From Paracoccus sp. DMF-8 (lineage in GTDB: Bacteria > Pseudomonadota > Alphaproteobacteria > Rhodobacterales > Rhodobacteraceae): DNA of 64,000 bases. Of the stretch, positions 45,232 to 54,315 are shown in pieces; positions within the stretch are counted from its first letter, which is position 1, and the number at the start of each line of letters is the position of its first letter. The notes under the pieces were generated by a model that was given only the letters and a program-made list of their open reading frames with translations, did no database searches and was not told the DNA's origin. The stretch covers positions 62,001 through 126,000 of the forward strand of contig NZ_JARJHL010000017.1 of NCBI RefSeq assembly GCF_029309835.1. Reading direction: 5' to 3'. Made by a program: the position numbers and the translations under genes.

Positions 45232-46503
45232 CTACTCCTCACCCTTCTTCGGTGCCGCCACGATCACGCGGTCGATGCGCATGCCGTCCATATCGGCGAT
45301 CTCGAACGCCCAGCCCTGATAGTCGAAGGTATCGCCGGTGCGGGGGATCTGGCCGAGGATGTGCAGGACGAGACCGGCGACGGTTTCATAGTCACCCTCG
45401 GGCAGGTCGAAACCGGTTTCGCTGGCGAATTCATCGGCGCTTTCGGCGCCTGCGACCAGCCAGCTGCCATCGGCGCGGCGGACGAAATCAGGGTCATCCT
45501 CGCCATCGTCGAAATCGCCTGCGATGGCTTCCAGAATGTCCATCGTATTGATGACGCCCTGAAAATGGCCCAGCTCGTCATAGACCAGAACCATGCGTTC
45601 GGGGGTGCGGCGGATGACCTCGACCACGGACATGGCTTTCGCGGTATCCAGAACCATGGGCGCATCGCGCAGCAGGTCGCGGATCGGGGTATCTTCGGCG
45701 CCGACCAGATCACGGATCGCCACGACGCCCAGAATATTGTCATTCGCCCCGTCGCTGACCGGGATGCGGGATGTCCGCGCGCGGCGCGCCTTTTCCAGAA
45801 CCACCTCGCGCGGGTCGGCCAGATCGACGGTTTCGACATCGCGGCGGGGCGTCATCATGCCGCGCGCGCTGCGGTCGGCGACGCGCATCACGCCCGCGAT
45901 CATGCCGTGTTCATCGGGCAGGATGACGCCGGCGCGGGTCGCCTCGGCGATGGTCATGCGCACGTCTTCGTCGGTGATGTCGGCGTCATCGCTTGGGTTG
46001 ATGCGCAGCAGGCCCAGCACCAGCTTGGTCGAGGTGTCCAGCAGCCAGACCAGCGGCGTCGCGACCTTGGCGATCAGCCGCAGCATGGGGGCAAGCAGCG
46101 CGGATACCGCCTCGGGGCGGGCCAGCGCGATCTGTTTCGGGACCAGTTCGCCCGCGACCAGCGACAGATAGGTGATCGCCGCGACCACGATCCCGACGCC
46201 CAAGGGCGCGGCAACGGCGGGCGAGACGCCCATTTCGGCAAAGGCGGCCGAGGCGCGCAGGCCAAGCGTCGCGCCCGAAAAGGCGCCGTTCAGGATGCCG
46301 ACCAGCGTGATGCCGATCTGCACGGCCGACAGGAATTCGCCGGGCTGTTCGCGCAGTTCCATGGCAAGACGCGCGCCATGGCTGCCCTTTTCCGCCATCG
46401 CCGCCAGCCGCACGGGGCGCGAGGAAACCATCGCCAGTTCCGCCATCGCCAACACGCCGTTGACCAGGGTCAGGACCAGAATAATCGCGATTTCGATGAA
46501 CAT
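45232..46503 (-). CDS. CNNM/CBS-domain membrane protein (HlyC/CorC family)
   Basis: 423 residues. An N-terminal CNNM (DUF21) domain of four hydrophobic segments (residues 1-150; FLSAVQIGITLVGILNGAF) precedes a CBS pair (MMTPRRDVETVDLAD ... IPVSDGANDNILGVVAIRDL; MVLVYDELGHFQGVINTMDILE) and a C-terminal CorC_HlyC domain. The family is linked to magnesium or divalent-cation export and is often misnamed hemolysin. It follows the Fe-S carrier gene with a one-base overlap region at 46503. Confidence 0.88.
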   Translation of the reverse strand: MFIEIAIILVLTLVNGVLAMAELAMVSSRPVRLAAMAEKGSHGARLAMELREQPGEFLSAVQIGITLVGILNGAFSGATLGLRASAAFAEMGVSPAVAAPLGVGIVVAAITYLSLVAGELVPKQIALARPEAVSALLAPMLRLIAKVATPLVWLLDTSTKLVLGLLRINPSDDADITDEDVRMTIAEATRAGVILPDEHGMIAGVMRVADRSARGMMTPRRDVETVDLADPREVVLEKARRARTSRIPVSDGANDNILGVVAIRDLVGAEDTPIRDLLRDAPMVLDTAKAMSVVEVIRRTPERMVLVYDELGHFQGVINTMDILEAIAGDFDDGEDDPDFVRRADGSWLVAGAESADEFASETGFDLPEGDYETVAGLVLHILGQIPRTGDTFDYQGWAFEIADMDGMRIDRVIVAAPKKGEE

Positions 46504-46838
46504 CAGATCGAAAACGACGTGCCGCAGCCGCAGGAAGACGAGGCATTCGGGTTTTCGATGGTGAACCTTGCCCCGATCAGTTCATCGGCAAAGTCGATCA
46601 CCGCGCCGGTCAGAAACGGCAGGGACACCGGGTCCACGACCACCTGCTGACCCGCGTTTTCGATGACCAGATCGTCATCGGCGCGGTCGTCCAGCCGGAT
46701 ATCATATTGAAAACCCGAGCATCCGCCGCCCAGGACCGCCACGCGCAGGGGCTTGGCGGGGCCGGCGCTGTTGATTTCGGCCAGGCGCTCGAATGCGCGT
46801 TCGGTGACCTTCGGGGGCAGGTTCAAAGCCACGTTCAT
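46503..46838 (-). CDS. erpA: A-type iron-sulfur cluster carrier (ErpA/IscA family)
   Basis: 111 residues. The three conserved cysteines are present: Cys40 in GGGCSGFQY, and Cys103 and Cys105 in the C-terminal SSCGCGTSF. They carry a Fe-S cluster for delivery to apoproteins. It is divergent from dgt (68 bp between starts) and co-directional with the CNNM gene. ErpA is the likeliest subtype, with IscA as the alternative. Confidence 0.88.
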   Translation of the reverse strand: MNVALNLPPKVTERAFERLAEINSAGPAKPLRVAVLGGGCSGFQYDIRLDDRADDDLVIENAGQQVVVDPVSLPFLTGAVIDFADELIGARFTIENPNASSSCGCGTSFSI

Positions 46839-46906
46839 GGGGCGTTCCGGTTTCCGTCGTTGAAACCGGAATATAGGCTGCGCATGGACCTATCGCAAGG
46901 AATGTC

Positions 46907-48082
46907 ATGTCCGCGCCCTACGCATGCCAGCCAACCGAAAGCCGCGGACGCCGCTGGCCCGAACGGATGTCGACCTTTCGCAGCCCGTGGCAGCGGGATC
47001 GCGACCGCATCATCCACTCCAGCGCGTTCCGGCGGCTGAAGCACAAGACGCAGGTTTTCGTCGAACATAACGAAGGCTATCGCGGCGATTACTACCGCAC
47101 CCGCCTGACCCATACGATCGAGGTCGCGCAGGTCGCGCGCACCATCGCGGGCACGCTTGGCCTGAACACCGATCTGGCCGAAACCGTGGCGCTGGCGCAT
47201 GATCTGGGGCACCCCCCGTTCGGGCATACCGGCGAGGACGCGCTGGCCGCGCTGATGGAACCCTATGGCGGGTTTGACCATAACGCGCAGGCGCTGCGGA
47301 TCGTGACGCGGCTGGAACGCCATTACGCCGATTTCGACGGGCTGAACCTGACATGGGAAAGTCTGGAAGGCATCGCCAAACATAATGGTCCGATTGTCGG
47401 GACAGGCCCGACGGGTGGCCCTGTCACCGGCCCCCTGCCCTATGCGCTGGCCGATGTGAATGCCGAATGGGATCTGGAACTGCACACCAATGCCAGCGCC
47501 GAGGCGCAGGTCGCCGCCGTCGCCGATGACGTGGCCTATAACCACCACGACCTGCATGACGGCTTGCGCGCGGGCCTGTTCACCGAGGAAGATCTGGCCG
47601 GGCTGCCCGTCGTCGGCGATGCCTTTGCCGAGGTCGACCGCCTGCATCCCGGCCTTGACCTGATGCGCCGCCGTCACGAGGCGCTGCGCCGGGTCTTTGG
47701 CGTCATGGTCGAGGATGTGATCGCCGTCGCGCAGAACCGCCTGACCGGCCTGCAACCGCAAAGCGTGCAGGATATCCGCGACATGGACGGCCCGATCATC
47801 CGCTTTTCCAAGCCGCTGTATCAGAACCTCAAGGCGATCAAGCGTTTCCTGTTCCAGCGCATGTATCGCGCCCCTTCGGTGGTGGTCGAACGCAAGCGCG
47901 TCACGGAAATGCTGAACGGGCTGTTTCCGCTGTTCCTCAGCGATCCGTCGAAAATGCCCGAAACATGGTTTCTTGCCGCCGAACAGGCCGGGGATGAAAC
48001 GCAGCGCGCGCGAATCGTCCTTGATTATGTCGCAGGCATGACCGACCGCTTCGCCATTCAAGAGGCCGAACGGCTGTTGTAG
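46907..48082 (+). CDS. dgt: Deoxyguanosinetriphosphate triphosphohydrolase-like dNTPase
   Basis: 391 residues. HD-domain metal ligands are visible: TRLTHTIEVAQVAR (first His), then ALAHDLGHPPFGHTGEDAL (His-Asp pair), preceded by SSAFRRLKHKTQVFV. It cleaves dNTPs to nucleosides and triphosphate, controlling dNTP pools. The length matches the bacterial type 2 subfamily (about 380-400 residues). The frame is intact. Confidence 0.92.
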   Translation: MSAPYACQPTESRGRRWPERMSTFRSPWQRDRDRIIHSSAFRRLKHKTQVFVEHNEGYRGDYYRTRLTHTIEVAQVARTIAGTLGLNTDLAETVALAHDLGHPPFGHTGEDALAALMEPYGGFDHNAQALRIVTRLERHYADFDGLNLTWESLEGIAKHNGPIVGTGPTGGPVTGPLPYALADVNAEWDLELHTNASAEAQVAAVADDVAYNHHDLHDGLRAGLFTEEDLAGLPVVGDAFAEVDRLHPGLDLMRRRHEALRRVFGVMVEDVIAVAQNRLTGLQPQSVQDIRDMDGPIIRFSKPLYQNLKAIKRFLFQRMYRAPSVVVERKRVTEMLNGLFPLFLSDPSKMPETWFLAAEQAGDETQRARIVLDYVAGMTDRFAIQEAERLL

Positions 48083-48121
48083 GGCTTGCATCCCGGCGCG
48101 CGGGCTGGCACCAATCCCCCG

Positions 48122-48264
48122 TTCTCAGGGCGGGGCGGAATTCCCCACCGGCGGTAAGCAGCGATGCAAGCCCGCGAGCGCCCCTGCCATGCACAATGCC
48201 GGGTGGGGGGTCAGCAGATCGGGTGCGATTCCCGGGCCGACGGTCACAGTCCGGAAGAAAGAGA
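48122..48264 (+). promoter_or_regulatory. FMN riboswitch (RFN element)
   Basis: All conserved blocks are present in order: TTCTCAGGGCGGGGCGGAAT-TCCCCACCGGCGGTAA, then AGCCCGCGAGCG, GGTCAGCAGATCGGGTG with CGATTCCCGGGCCGACGGT, and AGTCCGGAAGAAAGAG. It ends about 80 nt before ribH. A GACCCCGCC...GGCGGGTC hairpin at about 48268-48292 is a plausible expression platform; it has no T-run, which suggests control of translation. Confidence 0.95.
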
Positions 48265-48343
48265 GCGTGCGACCCCGCCCATCCCGGCGGGTCCCTGCAT
48301 GTGATCGCCTTGGGTGACGTGTCGTTGAACCAAGGAGACCCGG

Positions 48344-48778
48344 ATGACACACACCCGCTATGCCTTCATCAAGGCGAACTGGCATTCCGACATCACCAGC
48401 CAGGCGCTGGACGGTTTTTGCCAGATCATCCCCGCCGATCAGGTCGATGTCTTTGACGTGCCCGGCGCATTCGAAATGCCGCTGATGGCGCGCGATCTGG
48501 CGCTGACCGGGCGCTACGCGGCCGTCGCCTGCGCGGCGCTGGTCGTCGATGGCGGCATCTATCGCCATGATTTCGTGGCGCAGGCCGTGGTGGACGGGCT
48601 GATGCGCGCCGGGCTGGACAGCGGCGTGCCCGTCCTGTCGGTGTCGCTGACCCCGCATCACTATCAGGAAACCGACCACCATAACGCGATCTATCGCACG
48701 CATTTCGTGACCAAGGGCCGCGAGGCCGCGCAGGCCGCCATCCAGATCGTTGCCGCCCGCGCCGCGATCAGGGGCTGA
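48344..48778 (+). CDS. ribH: 6,7-dimethyl-8-ribityllumazine synthase, RibH2 type
   Basis: 144 residues. It condenses 5-amino-6-ribitylaminouracil with dihydroxybutanone phosphate in riboflavin synthesis. Motifs are VPGAFEMPLMARDLA, VVDGGIYRHDFVAQAVVDGLM and the C-terminal FVTKGREAAQAAIQ. It resembles the RibH2 paralogue of Rhizobiales and Rhodobacterales, often separate from the main rib operon. It is controlled by the FMN riboswitch upstream. The Shine-Dalgarno AAGGAG lies about 6 bp before the ATG. Confidence 0.93.
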   Translation: MTHTRYAFIKANWHSDITSQALDGFCQIIPADQVDVFDVPGAFEMPLMARDLALTGRYAAVACAALVVDGGIYRHDFVAQAVVDGLMRAGLDSGVPVLSVSLTPHHYQETDHHNAIYRTHFVTKGREAAQAAIQIVAARAAIRG

Positions 48779-48884
48779 GGGTTGCAGGGCGGCAAAAACG
48801 CCGCCCCGCACCGCCCCCTGCACAATGAATCATTGTTTGATCTGCATCGCACTCTGCCGCACCGCAGCCGACAAGCGCGTGAAC

Positions 48885-49775
48885 TCACCAGAAAATCAGC
48901 GCGGTGCCCGCGACCGCCAGCATGGCCCCGATCCATGACGTGACCGAGGGCCGCACCCCCGTCACCATCCACAGCACCGGCAGGATCAGCACCGGCGACA
49001 GCGATGACAGGGTGGACACGATCCCGACCTTGCCGCCCTGCAAGGCAAACATCAGCAGCGTCATGCCCACGACCATCGCGACGAACCCCGACAGGCTGAC
49101 CACGCCCAGCAGGCGTGGCGTCAGCCGCCCCTGCGTCCTGAAGGCCGGTATCGGCAGGGCCATCAGCGCGCTCAGGCAGGCCGTGGCGACCGCGACCCGG
49201 ATCAGCGAGGCGACATAGGGGTCAAAGCCGCCGGCCATCACCGGCCGCGCGATCAGCGAGCCAAGCGCCTGCCCAAGCGCCGCGATGACGCCGCACAGGA
49301 TACCGACCCAGACCGGCCCCCTGATCGCTTCGAACCGGTGGCTGCCCGACCGACCGGCACGACCCATGACCGCGATGCCCACCCCGGCGCTGGCCAGACC
49401 GATGCCAAGGATCGACATCCAGGACAGTTCTTCGCCCAGAACGGCCCAGCCCAGAACGGCGGCCATCGGGGCGTTCAGCGAAAACAGCGCGCCATTGCGG
49501 CGCGGCCCGATGCGGACCAGCGCGACATACAGGATGGTGTCGCCGACAAAGATGCCGATGATCCCCGACAGCGCCAGCAGCGCGAAATCATGCGCCGCGA
49601 CAGGCTGCAGCCGCCCCGTCGCCAGCACCAGCGCCAGCAGCATCAGCGCCACCAGGAATTCGCGCAGCCGGGCAAAGCCGAAGGGCCCCAATGCTTCGGC
49701 GGCATCCTTGGAAATGATGCCCGTCACCGACCAGCAAAAGGCGGCGCCAAGGGCGGCAAGCTCGTAAATGGGCAT
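48885..49775 (-). CDS. EamA/DMT-family transporter
   Basis: About 296 residues with ten predicted hydrophobic segments in two EamA repeats (IYELAALGAAFCWSVTGIIS ... ; GPVWVGILCGVIAALGQALG ...). The typical ending is VTGVRPSVTSWIGAMLAVAGTALI. It is an inner-membrane metabolite exporter or permease of unknown substrate. The start at 49775 (MPIYELAAL) was preferred because the longer reading adds a non-hydrophobic stretch. Confidence 0.85.
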   Translation of the reverse strand: MPIYELAALGAAFCWSVTGIISKDAAEALGPFGFARLREFLVALMLLALVLATGRLQPVAAHDFALLALSGIIGIFVGDTILYVALVRIGPRRNGALFSLNAPMAAVLGWAVLGEELSWMSILGIGLASAGVGIAVMGRAGRSGSHRFEAIRGPVWVGILCGVIAALGQALGSLIARPVMAGGFDPYVASLIRVAVATACLSALMALPIPAFRTQGRLTPRLLGVVSLSGFVAMVVGMTLLMFALQGGKVGIVSTLSSLSPVLILPVLWMVTGVRPSVTSWIGAMLAVAGTALIFW

Positions 49776-49866
49776 TTCGGGAACCCTGACAGGAAAATGC
49801 CAGGGACGCGGACCCATGGCCGAGGTTTCGGCGTTTCTAATCCGAACGCAGGCGAACCGAAAGGGT

Positions 49867-50295
49867 ATGACGATGATCACCAAGACAGGCTCGGCGCATT
49901 GGCAAGGCGCACTGAAGGACGGCAAGGGCACGGTCTCGACCGGGTCGGGCGCGCTGACGGACCAGCCCTATGGCTTTGCCACGCGGTTCGAGGACAAGCC
50001 CGGCACCAACCCCGAGGAACTGATCGGCGCGGCCCATGCCTCGTGTTTTTCGATGGCGCTGTCCAAGGCGCTTGGCGATGCCGGGATCACCGGGGTCGAT
50101 ATCCGCAGCACCTCGACCATCACGCTGGATCGCGACGGTGGCGGATTTTCGATCACCAAGGCGCATCTGGCGACCGAAATCAGCGGCGATGGCGATGCCG
50201 ACCGGATCAGGGCGCTGGCCGAAGAGGCCAAGGCAGGCTGCCCGGTGTCGCGCGTCCTGAACGCCGAAATCACGTTGCAGGTCACCGTCGCCTGA
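49867..50295 (+). CDS. OsmC-family peroxiredoxin
   Basis: About 142 residues. It reduces organic hydroperoxides with two reactive cysteines: AAHASCFSMALSK and AGCPVSRVLNAEI. The start at 49867 (MTMITKTGSAHW) or 49873 is preceded by AAAGGGT. The stop overlaps the next ATG by one base (TGATG), so it is co-translated with the transglutaminase-like gene. Confidence 0.88.
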   Translation: MTMITKTGSAHWQGALKDGKGTVSTGSGALTDQPYGFATRFEDKPGTNPEELIGAAHASCFSMALSKALGDAGITGVDIRSTSTITLDRDGGGFSITKAHLATEISGDGDADRIRALAEEAKAGCPVSRVLNAEITLQVTVA

Positions 50296-51131
50296 TGCTG
50301 ATCCGCTACGGCTATCGCATCAGCATCGAATCCTCCGGGCCGCTGCCGCTGGTGACGCAGATGGCGGCGCGCCCGGAACGGCGCATGGACCTGCGCGGCG
50401 CGGAAAACGTCGCGACCCTGCCGGTCGTGGCGCAAAGCCATTACATCGACGCCTTTGGCAATCTGTGCACGCGCATGACCAGCCCCGGCGGCGTCTTTAC
50501 CCTGACCAGCGATGCGGTGATTTCCGACAGCGGGGACAGCGATCCGACCCTGCCCGGAGCAGGCGAGGATCCCATCGAAAGCCTGCCCGATGACGTGCTG
50601 GTCTTTCTGATGCCGTCGCGATTTTGCGAATCCGATCTGCTGGGGGATTTCGCATGGCAGCAGTTCGGCACGCTGCCGCCCGGATGGGGGCGGGTGCAGG
50701 CGGTGGTCGATTACGTCCACAACCATATCCGTTTCAACTATGGCGATGCGGATGCGACCCGCACCGCCCATGGCGCATGGCAGCAGCAAAAAGGCGTCTG
50801 CCGCGACTTTGCCCATCTGGCGATTGCGCTGTGCCGGGCACTGAACATCCCGGCGCGCTACGTCAACGGCTATCTGGGCGATATCGGCATTCCGCCCGAC
50901 CCCGCCCCGATGGATTTCGCGGCCTGGATGCAGGTCTGGCTGTCGGGCCGCTGGTGGACCTTCGATCCGCGCAACAACAGCCCCCGCATCGGCCGGATCA
51001 TCGTCGGCATCGGGCGCGATGCGGTGGATGTCGCGCTGATGTCCAGCTTCGGCCAGCACAAGCTGCTGGATTTCAAGGTCTGGACGGATGAGGTCGACGC
51101 GGGCGGCAATCCGGTCAGCCCGCCGACATAG
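50295..51131 (+). CDS. Transglutaminase-like cysteine protease family protein
   Basis: 278 residues. An N-terminal beta domain (about 1-80) is followed by a transglutaminase core with the catalytic Cys in QQQKGVCRDFAHLAIAL, His in MDFAAWMQVWLSG (atypical) and Asp in WWTFDPRNN. Bacterial members are soluble peptidases, often next to alpha-E/circularly permuted ATP-grasp genes, which are absent here. The histidine position usually reads HAW; here it reads FAAW, so activity is uncertain. Confidence 0.78.
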   Translation: MLIRYGYRISIESSGPLPLVTQMAARPERRMDLRGAENVATLPVVAQSHYIDAFGNLCTRMTSPGGVFTLTSDAVISDSGDSDPTLPGAGEDPIESLPDDVLVFLMPSRFCESDLLGDFAWQQFGTLPPGWGRVQAVVDYVHNHIRFNYGDADATRTAHGAWQQQKGVCRDFAHLAIALCRALNIPARYVNGYLGDIGIPPDPAPMDFAAWMQVWLSGRWWTFDPRNNSPRIGRIIVGIGRDAVDVALMSSFGQHKLLDFKVWTDEVDAGGNPVSPPT

Positions 51132-51368
51132 CCGCCTTCGGTCAAGCGCCGCACCGGCTGCCGCAGGCCCGTTCGGCGCGGCGGGAAAACCGGCATCCGG
51201 ATCAGAACCCCGGTGATTTCCCGCCGGGTCAGGCCGATCTGTGCGGAATAGCGCAGCGCGCAGCCCGGTCTGGGCGGCGCATTCGGAAATCCGCAGGTTT
51301 CGGCCTTTCGCAAGGGCACGCCCAACCGCTTACGGGTTGAAGGACGCTTCTGGCCAAGGCTGCGAAAC

Positions 51369-52964
51369 CTAGACCATCATTTCCTTGGTCGCGGTCAGTT
51401 TCAGGTCGGGATGGTCGCGCGTGACCCGGTCAATGTCCCATTGCAGCCGGGTCAGATAGACCAGATCGCCGTCGTGGTCGGTGGCGATATGCTGCTTGTT
51501 GGTGTTGACGAAGCCCTCGACCAGCGGTTTTGGCCCCGACAGCCAGCGTGCGCTGGTGAATTGCGTCGGTTCCAGCCGTACGGGCAGGCCGTATTCGATC
51601 TCGATCCGGCTGGCGAGCACGTCGAATTGCAGCGCGCCGACGACGCCCACGATGAAACCCGACCCGATCGAGGGCTTGAAGACCTTGGCCGCGCCTTCCT
51701 CGGCGAATTGCATCAGGGCCTTTTCCAGATGCTTGGCCTTCATCGGGTCGCCCGCACGCACCGATTGCAGCAATTCGGGCGCGAATGACGGGATGCCGGT
51801 GAAACGCAGGTCCTCGCCCTCGGTCAGGGCATCGCCGATGCGCAACTGCCCGTGGTTCGGAATGCCGATGATATCGCCCGCCCAGGCCTCTTCCGCCAGT
51901 TCGCGGTCGGCGGCCAGAAACAGCACCGGGTTCGACACCGCCATCGGCTTTTTCGTGCGCACATGGGTCAGTTTCATGCCGCGTTCGAAATGGCCGCTGG
52001 CCAGACGCACAAAGGCCACGCGGTCGCGGTGCTTGGGGTCCATATTGGCCTGCACCTTGAAAACGAAACCCGCAACCTTGCTTTCTTCGGGCAGAACCTC
52101 GCGCGTGGCGGTCTTTTGCGGCTGCGGCTGCGGGCCGAATTTGCCGATGCCGTCCATCAATTCCTTGACGCCGAAGGAATTGATCGCGGAACCGAACCAG
52201 ATCGGGGTCATATGCCCTTCCAGAAAGGATTTCGCATCAAAGGCGGGCAGCAGTTCGCGCGCCATTTCGACCTCTTCGCGCAGCTTGGCCAGCATGTCGG
52301 CGGGGATATGTTCGGCCAGTCTGGGATCGTCCAGGCCGTTGATCTGGATCGATTCCGCGACCTTGTTGCGATCGGCGCGGTCCATCAGTTCCAGCCGGTC
52401 GTTCAGGATGTCGTAGCAGCCCAGAAAATCGCGGCCCATGCCGATGGGCCAGCTTGCCGGGGCGACGTCAATCGCCAGGTTTTCCTGAATCTCGTCGATG
52501 ATTTCAAAGGTATCGCGCGATTCGCGGTCCATCTTGTTGCAGAAGGTCAGGATCGGCAGATCGCGCAGCCGGCAGACCTCGAACAGCTTGCGGGTCTGGG
52601 ATTCGACGCCCTTGGCACCGTCGATGACCATGATCGCCGCGTCCACGGCAGTCAGCGTGCGATAGGTGTCTTCGGAAAAATCGCTGTGACCGGGCGTGTC
52701 CACCAGATTAAAGCGATATTCCCGAAAATCGAATGACATGGCCGAGGCCGAGACCGAAATCCCCCGGTCCTGTTCCATCTTGATGAAGTCGGACCGCGTC
52801 CGCCGCGCCTCGCCCTTGGCACGCACCTGCCCCGCCATCTGGATCGCGCCGCCGAACAGCAGGAACTTTTCGGTCAGCGTGGTTTTCCCGGCATCCGGGT
52901 GCGCGATGATCGCGAAGGTCCGGCGGCGGGCGATTTCGGGCGGGAGTGCGGGTCGGTTGCTCAT
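51369..52964 (-). CDS. prfC: Peptide chain release factor 3
   Basis: 531 residues. A translational GTPase that recycles RF1/RF2. The G1 motif is AHPDAGKTT, followed by SFDFREYRFNLVDTPGHSDF (G3), TFCNKMDRE (G4) and switch region QDRGISVSASAM. The RF3-specific C-terminal domain is present, ending HPDLKLTATKEMM. The start at 52964 (MSNRPALPPEIARRR) is preferred over one three codons upstream. Intact. Confidence 0.96.
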   Translation of the reverse strand: MSNRPALPPEIARRRTFAIIAHPDAGKTTLTEKFLLFGGAIQMAGQVRAKGEARRTRSDFIKMEQDRGISVSASAMSFDFREYRFNLVDTPGHSDFSEDTYRTLTAVDAAIMVIDGAKGVESQTRKLFEVCRLRDLPILTFCNKMDRESRDTFEIIDEIQENLAIDVAPASWPIGMGRDFLGCYDILNDRLELMDRADRNKVAESIQINGLDDPRLAEHIPADMLAKLREEVEMARELLPAFDAKSFLEGHMTPIWFGSAINSFGVKELMDGIGKFGPQPQPQKTATREVLPEESKVAGFVFKVQANMDPKHRDRVAFVRLASGHFERGMKLTHVRTKKPMAVSNPVLFLAADRELAEEAWAGDIIGIPNHGQLRIGDALTEGEDLRFTGIPSFAPELLQSVRAGDPMKAKHLEKALMQFAEEGAAKVFKPSIGSGFIVGVVGALQFDVLASRIEIEYGLPVRLEPTQFTSARWLSGPKPLVEGFVNTNKQHIATDHDGDLVYLTRLQWDIDRVTRDHPDLKLTATKEMMV

Positions 52965-53415
52965 GGCGCGCATGTATAGGCGGGGGCGGCGCGACTCAAT
53001 GGGTGTTTAGAGATCGTCACCATCGTTTCCCTGCAAGCAGACCGGATCGCGCTGGTGTTGAGCCCTTGCAAAAGCCAGCCGCCTTCGGGACGTCTGCGTG
53101 ATCTGCACGGCATTGAATACCGGAACCTTGGCCGCGATTATCTGTCATCCCTGCGCGTCACATCCGTGACGGTAAGATTTACACATTATCGGTCAGAACC
53201 TGCCGCCAAGCGCCCGCAAATACTCTGCATGGTGGGGTAACAACGATGATGGCGGAAAAAGGCATTCGGTTGCCTGGCTCAGCGCCGGTTGGCACACCGA
53301 AGGTCTTTCGCTGGATCTGGAACAGGTCAGTTTTGCCGAGGGTAACCCCACCGCATGACACTGGCGCGCACGCCACGCGGGTCGCGACCAGCTACTACGC
53401 CGATAAAGGCACGGG
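52965..53415. other. Intergenic region between prfC and nadK, with a possible gene fragment
   Basis: 451 bp. A short plus-strand reading (KYSAWWGNNDDGGKRHSVAW, then LSAGWHTEGLSLDLEQVSFA and EGNPTA-stop, ending near 53357) looks protein-like but has no start codon in frame and matches no family I recognise. It may be the 3' end of a decayed gene. Confidence 0.3.
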
Positions 53416-54165
53416 CTAGACGAACTGTTCCCGGATCAGGCGTTCCTCCAGCCCGTGGCCGGGATCGAACAGCAGGCGGTGGCGCACGGCGTCCTCGGAT
53501 CTGACCTCGACCCACAGGACCGAACTGACACCGCGCGAATCCGCGTCGGCCATGACCGGGCGCTTGTCGGGTTCCACGACATCGAAACGCACCGTCGCGC
53601 CCTTGGGCAGGATCGCGCCCCGCCAGCGGCGCGGGCGAAAGGCCGCGATGGGGGTCAGCGCCAGCACATCCGAGCCGATGGGCAGGATCGGGCCGTTGGC
53701 GGAATAGTTATAGGCGGTCGATCCGGCGGGGGTGGACAGGATCACGCCGTCGCAGACCAGATCCTCCATCCGCACGCGGCCGTCGATGCTGATGCGCAAT
53801 CGCGCGGCCTGCGACCCGGCGCGCAGCATCGCCACCTCGTTGATGGCCAGACCGCGAAAGATTTCGCCCGTGCGGGCCTCGGCGGTCATCGCCAGCGGGT
53901 TGATGACGGTTTCCTCGGCCGCGGCGATGCGTTCGGGCAGGTTCACCGCGTCATATTCGTTCATCAGAAAGCCGATGGTGCCCCGGTTCATGCCATAGAC
54001 CGGCAGGTCATTGCCCCGGTGCATGACGCTGAGCATCAGCCCGTCGCCACCAAGCGCCACGATGACCTCGGCCTGTTCGGGGGGCGTCTGGCCGTAGCGG
54101 CTTTCCAGCACGCGCAAGGCCGCGTCCGCGCTGTCCGTCCCGCTTGATATGAAGTGCATTTTCAT
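53416..54165 (-). CDS. nadK: NAD kinase
   Basis: About 249 residues. It makes NADP from NAD and ATP. The conserved GGDG motif is present ([14 protein letters not shown]), followed by [23 protein letters not shown] and the [17 protein letters not shown] signature. The start at 54165 (MKMHFISSG) is chosen, though MAPMKMH nine bases upstream is possible. Divergent from glyA. Confidence 0.93.
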   Translation of the reverse strand: MKMHFISSGTDSADAALRVLESRYGQTPPEQAEVIVALGGDGLMLSVMHRGNDLPVYGMNRGTIGFLMNEYDAVNLPERIAAAEETVINPLAMTAEARTGEIFRGLAINEVAMLRAGSQAARLRISIDGRVRMEDLVCDGVILSTPAGSTAYNYSANGPILPIGSDVLALTPIAAFRPRRWRGAILPKGATVRFDVVEPDKRPVMADADSRGVSSVLWVEVRSEDAVRHRLLFDPGHGLEERLIREQFV

Positions 54166-54315
54166 GGGCGCCATCATGCCCCTGATGCGGACGGTGACAA
54201 GCTGTATTCTCGGCAGCCCGCTTTTACTCTGATTGCGTCGCATCCATTCTGGCCCGCACCGCACAAAGCCGCTATGACACGATCAAGCGCGATCCGCCGC
54301 CACAGAGAGGACAAT

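Noticed and set aside
51132..51368. Possible helix-turn-helix protein fragment on the minus strand upstream region of prfC's 3' side
   Set aside because: A short stretch (QIGLTRREITGVLIRM) looks helix-turn-helix-like, but there is no start, no continuing homology and it overlaps no promoter; not enough to call a gene.
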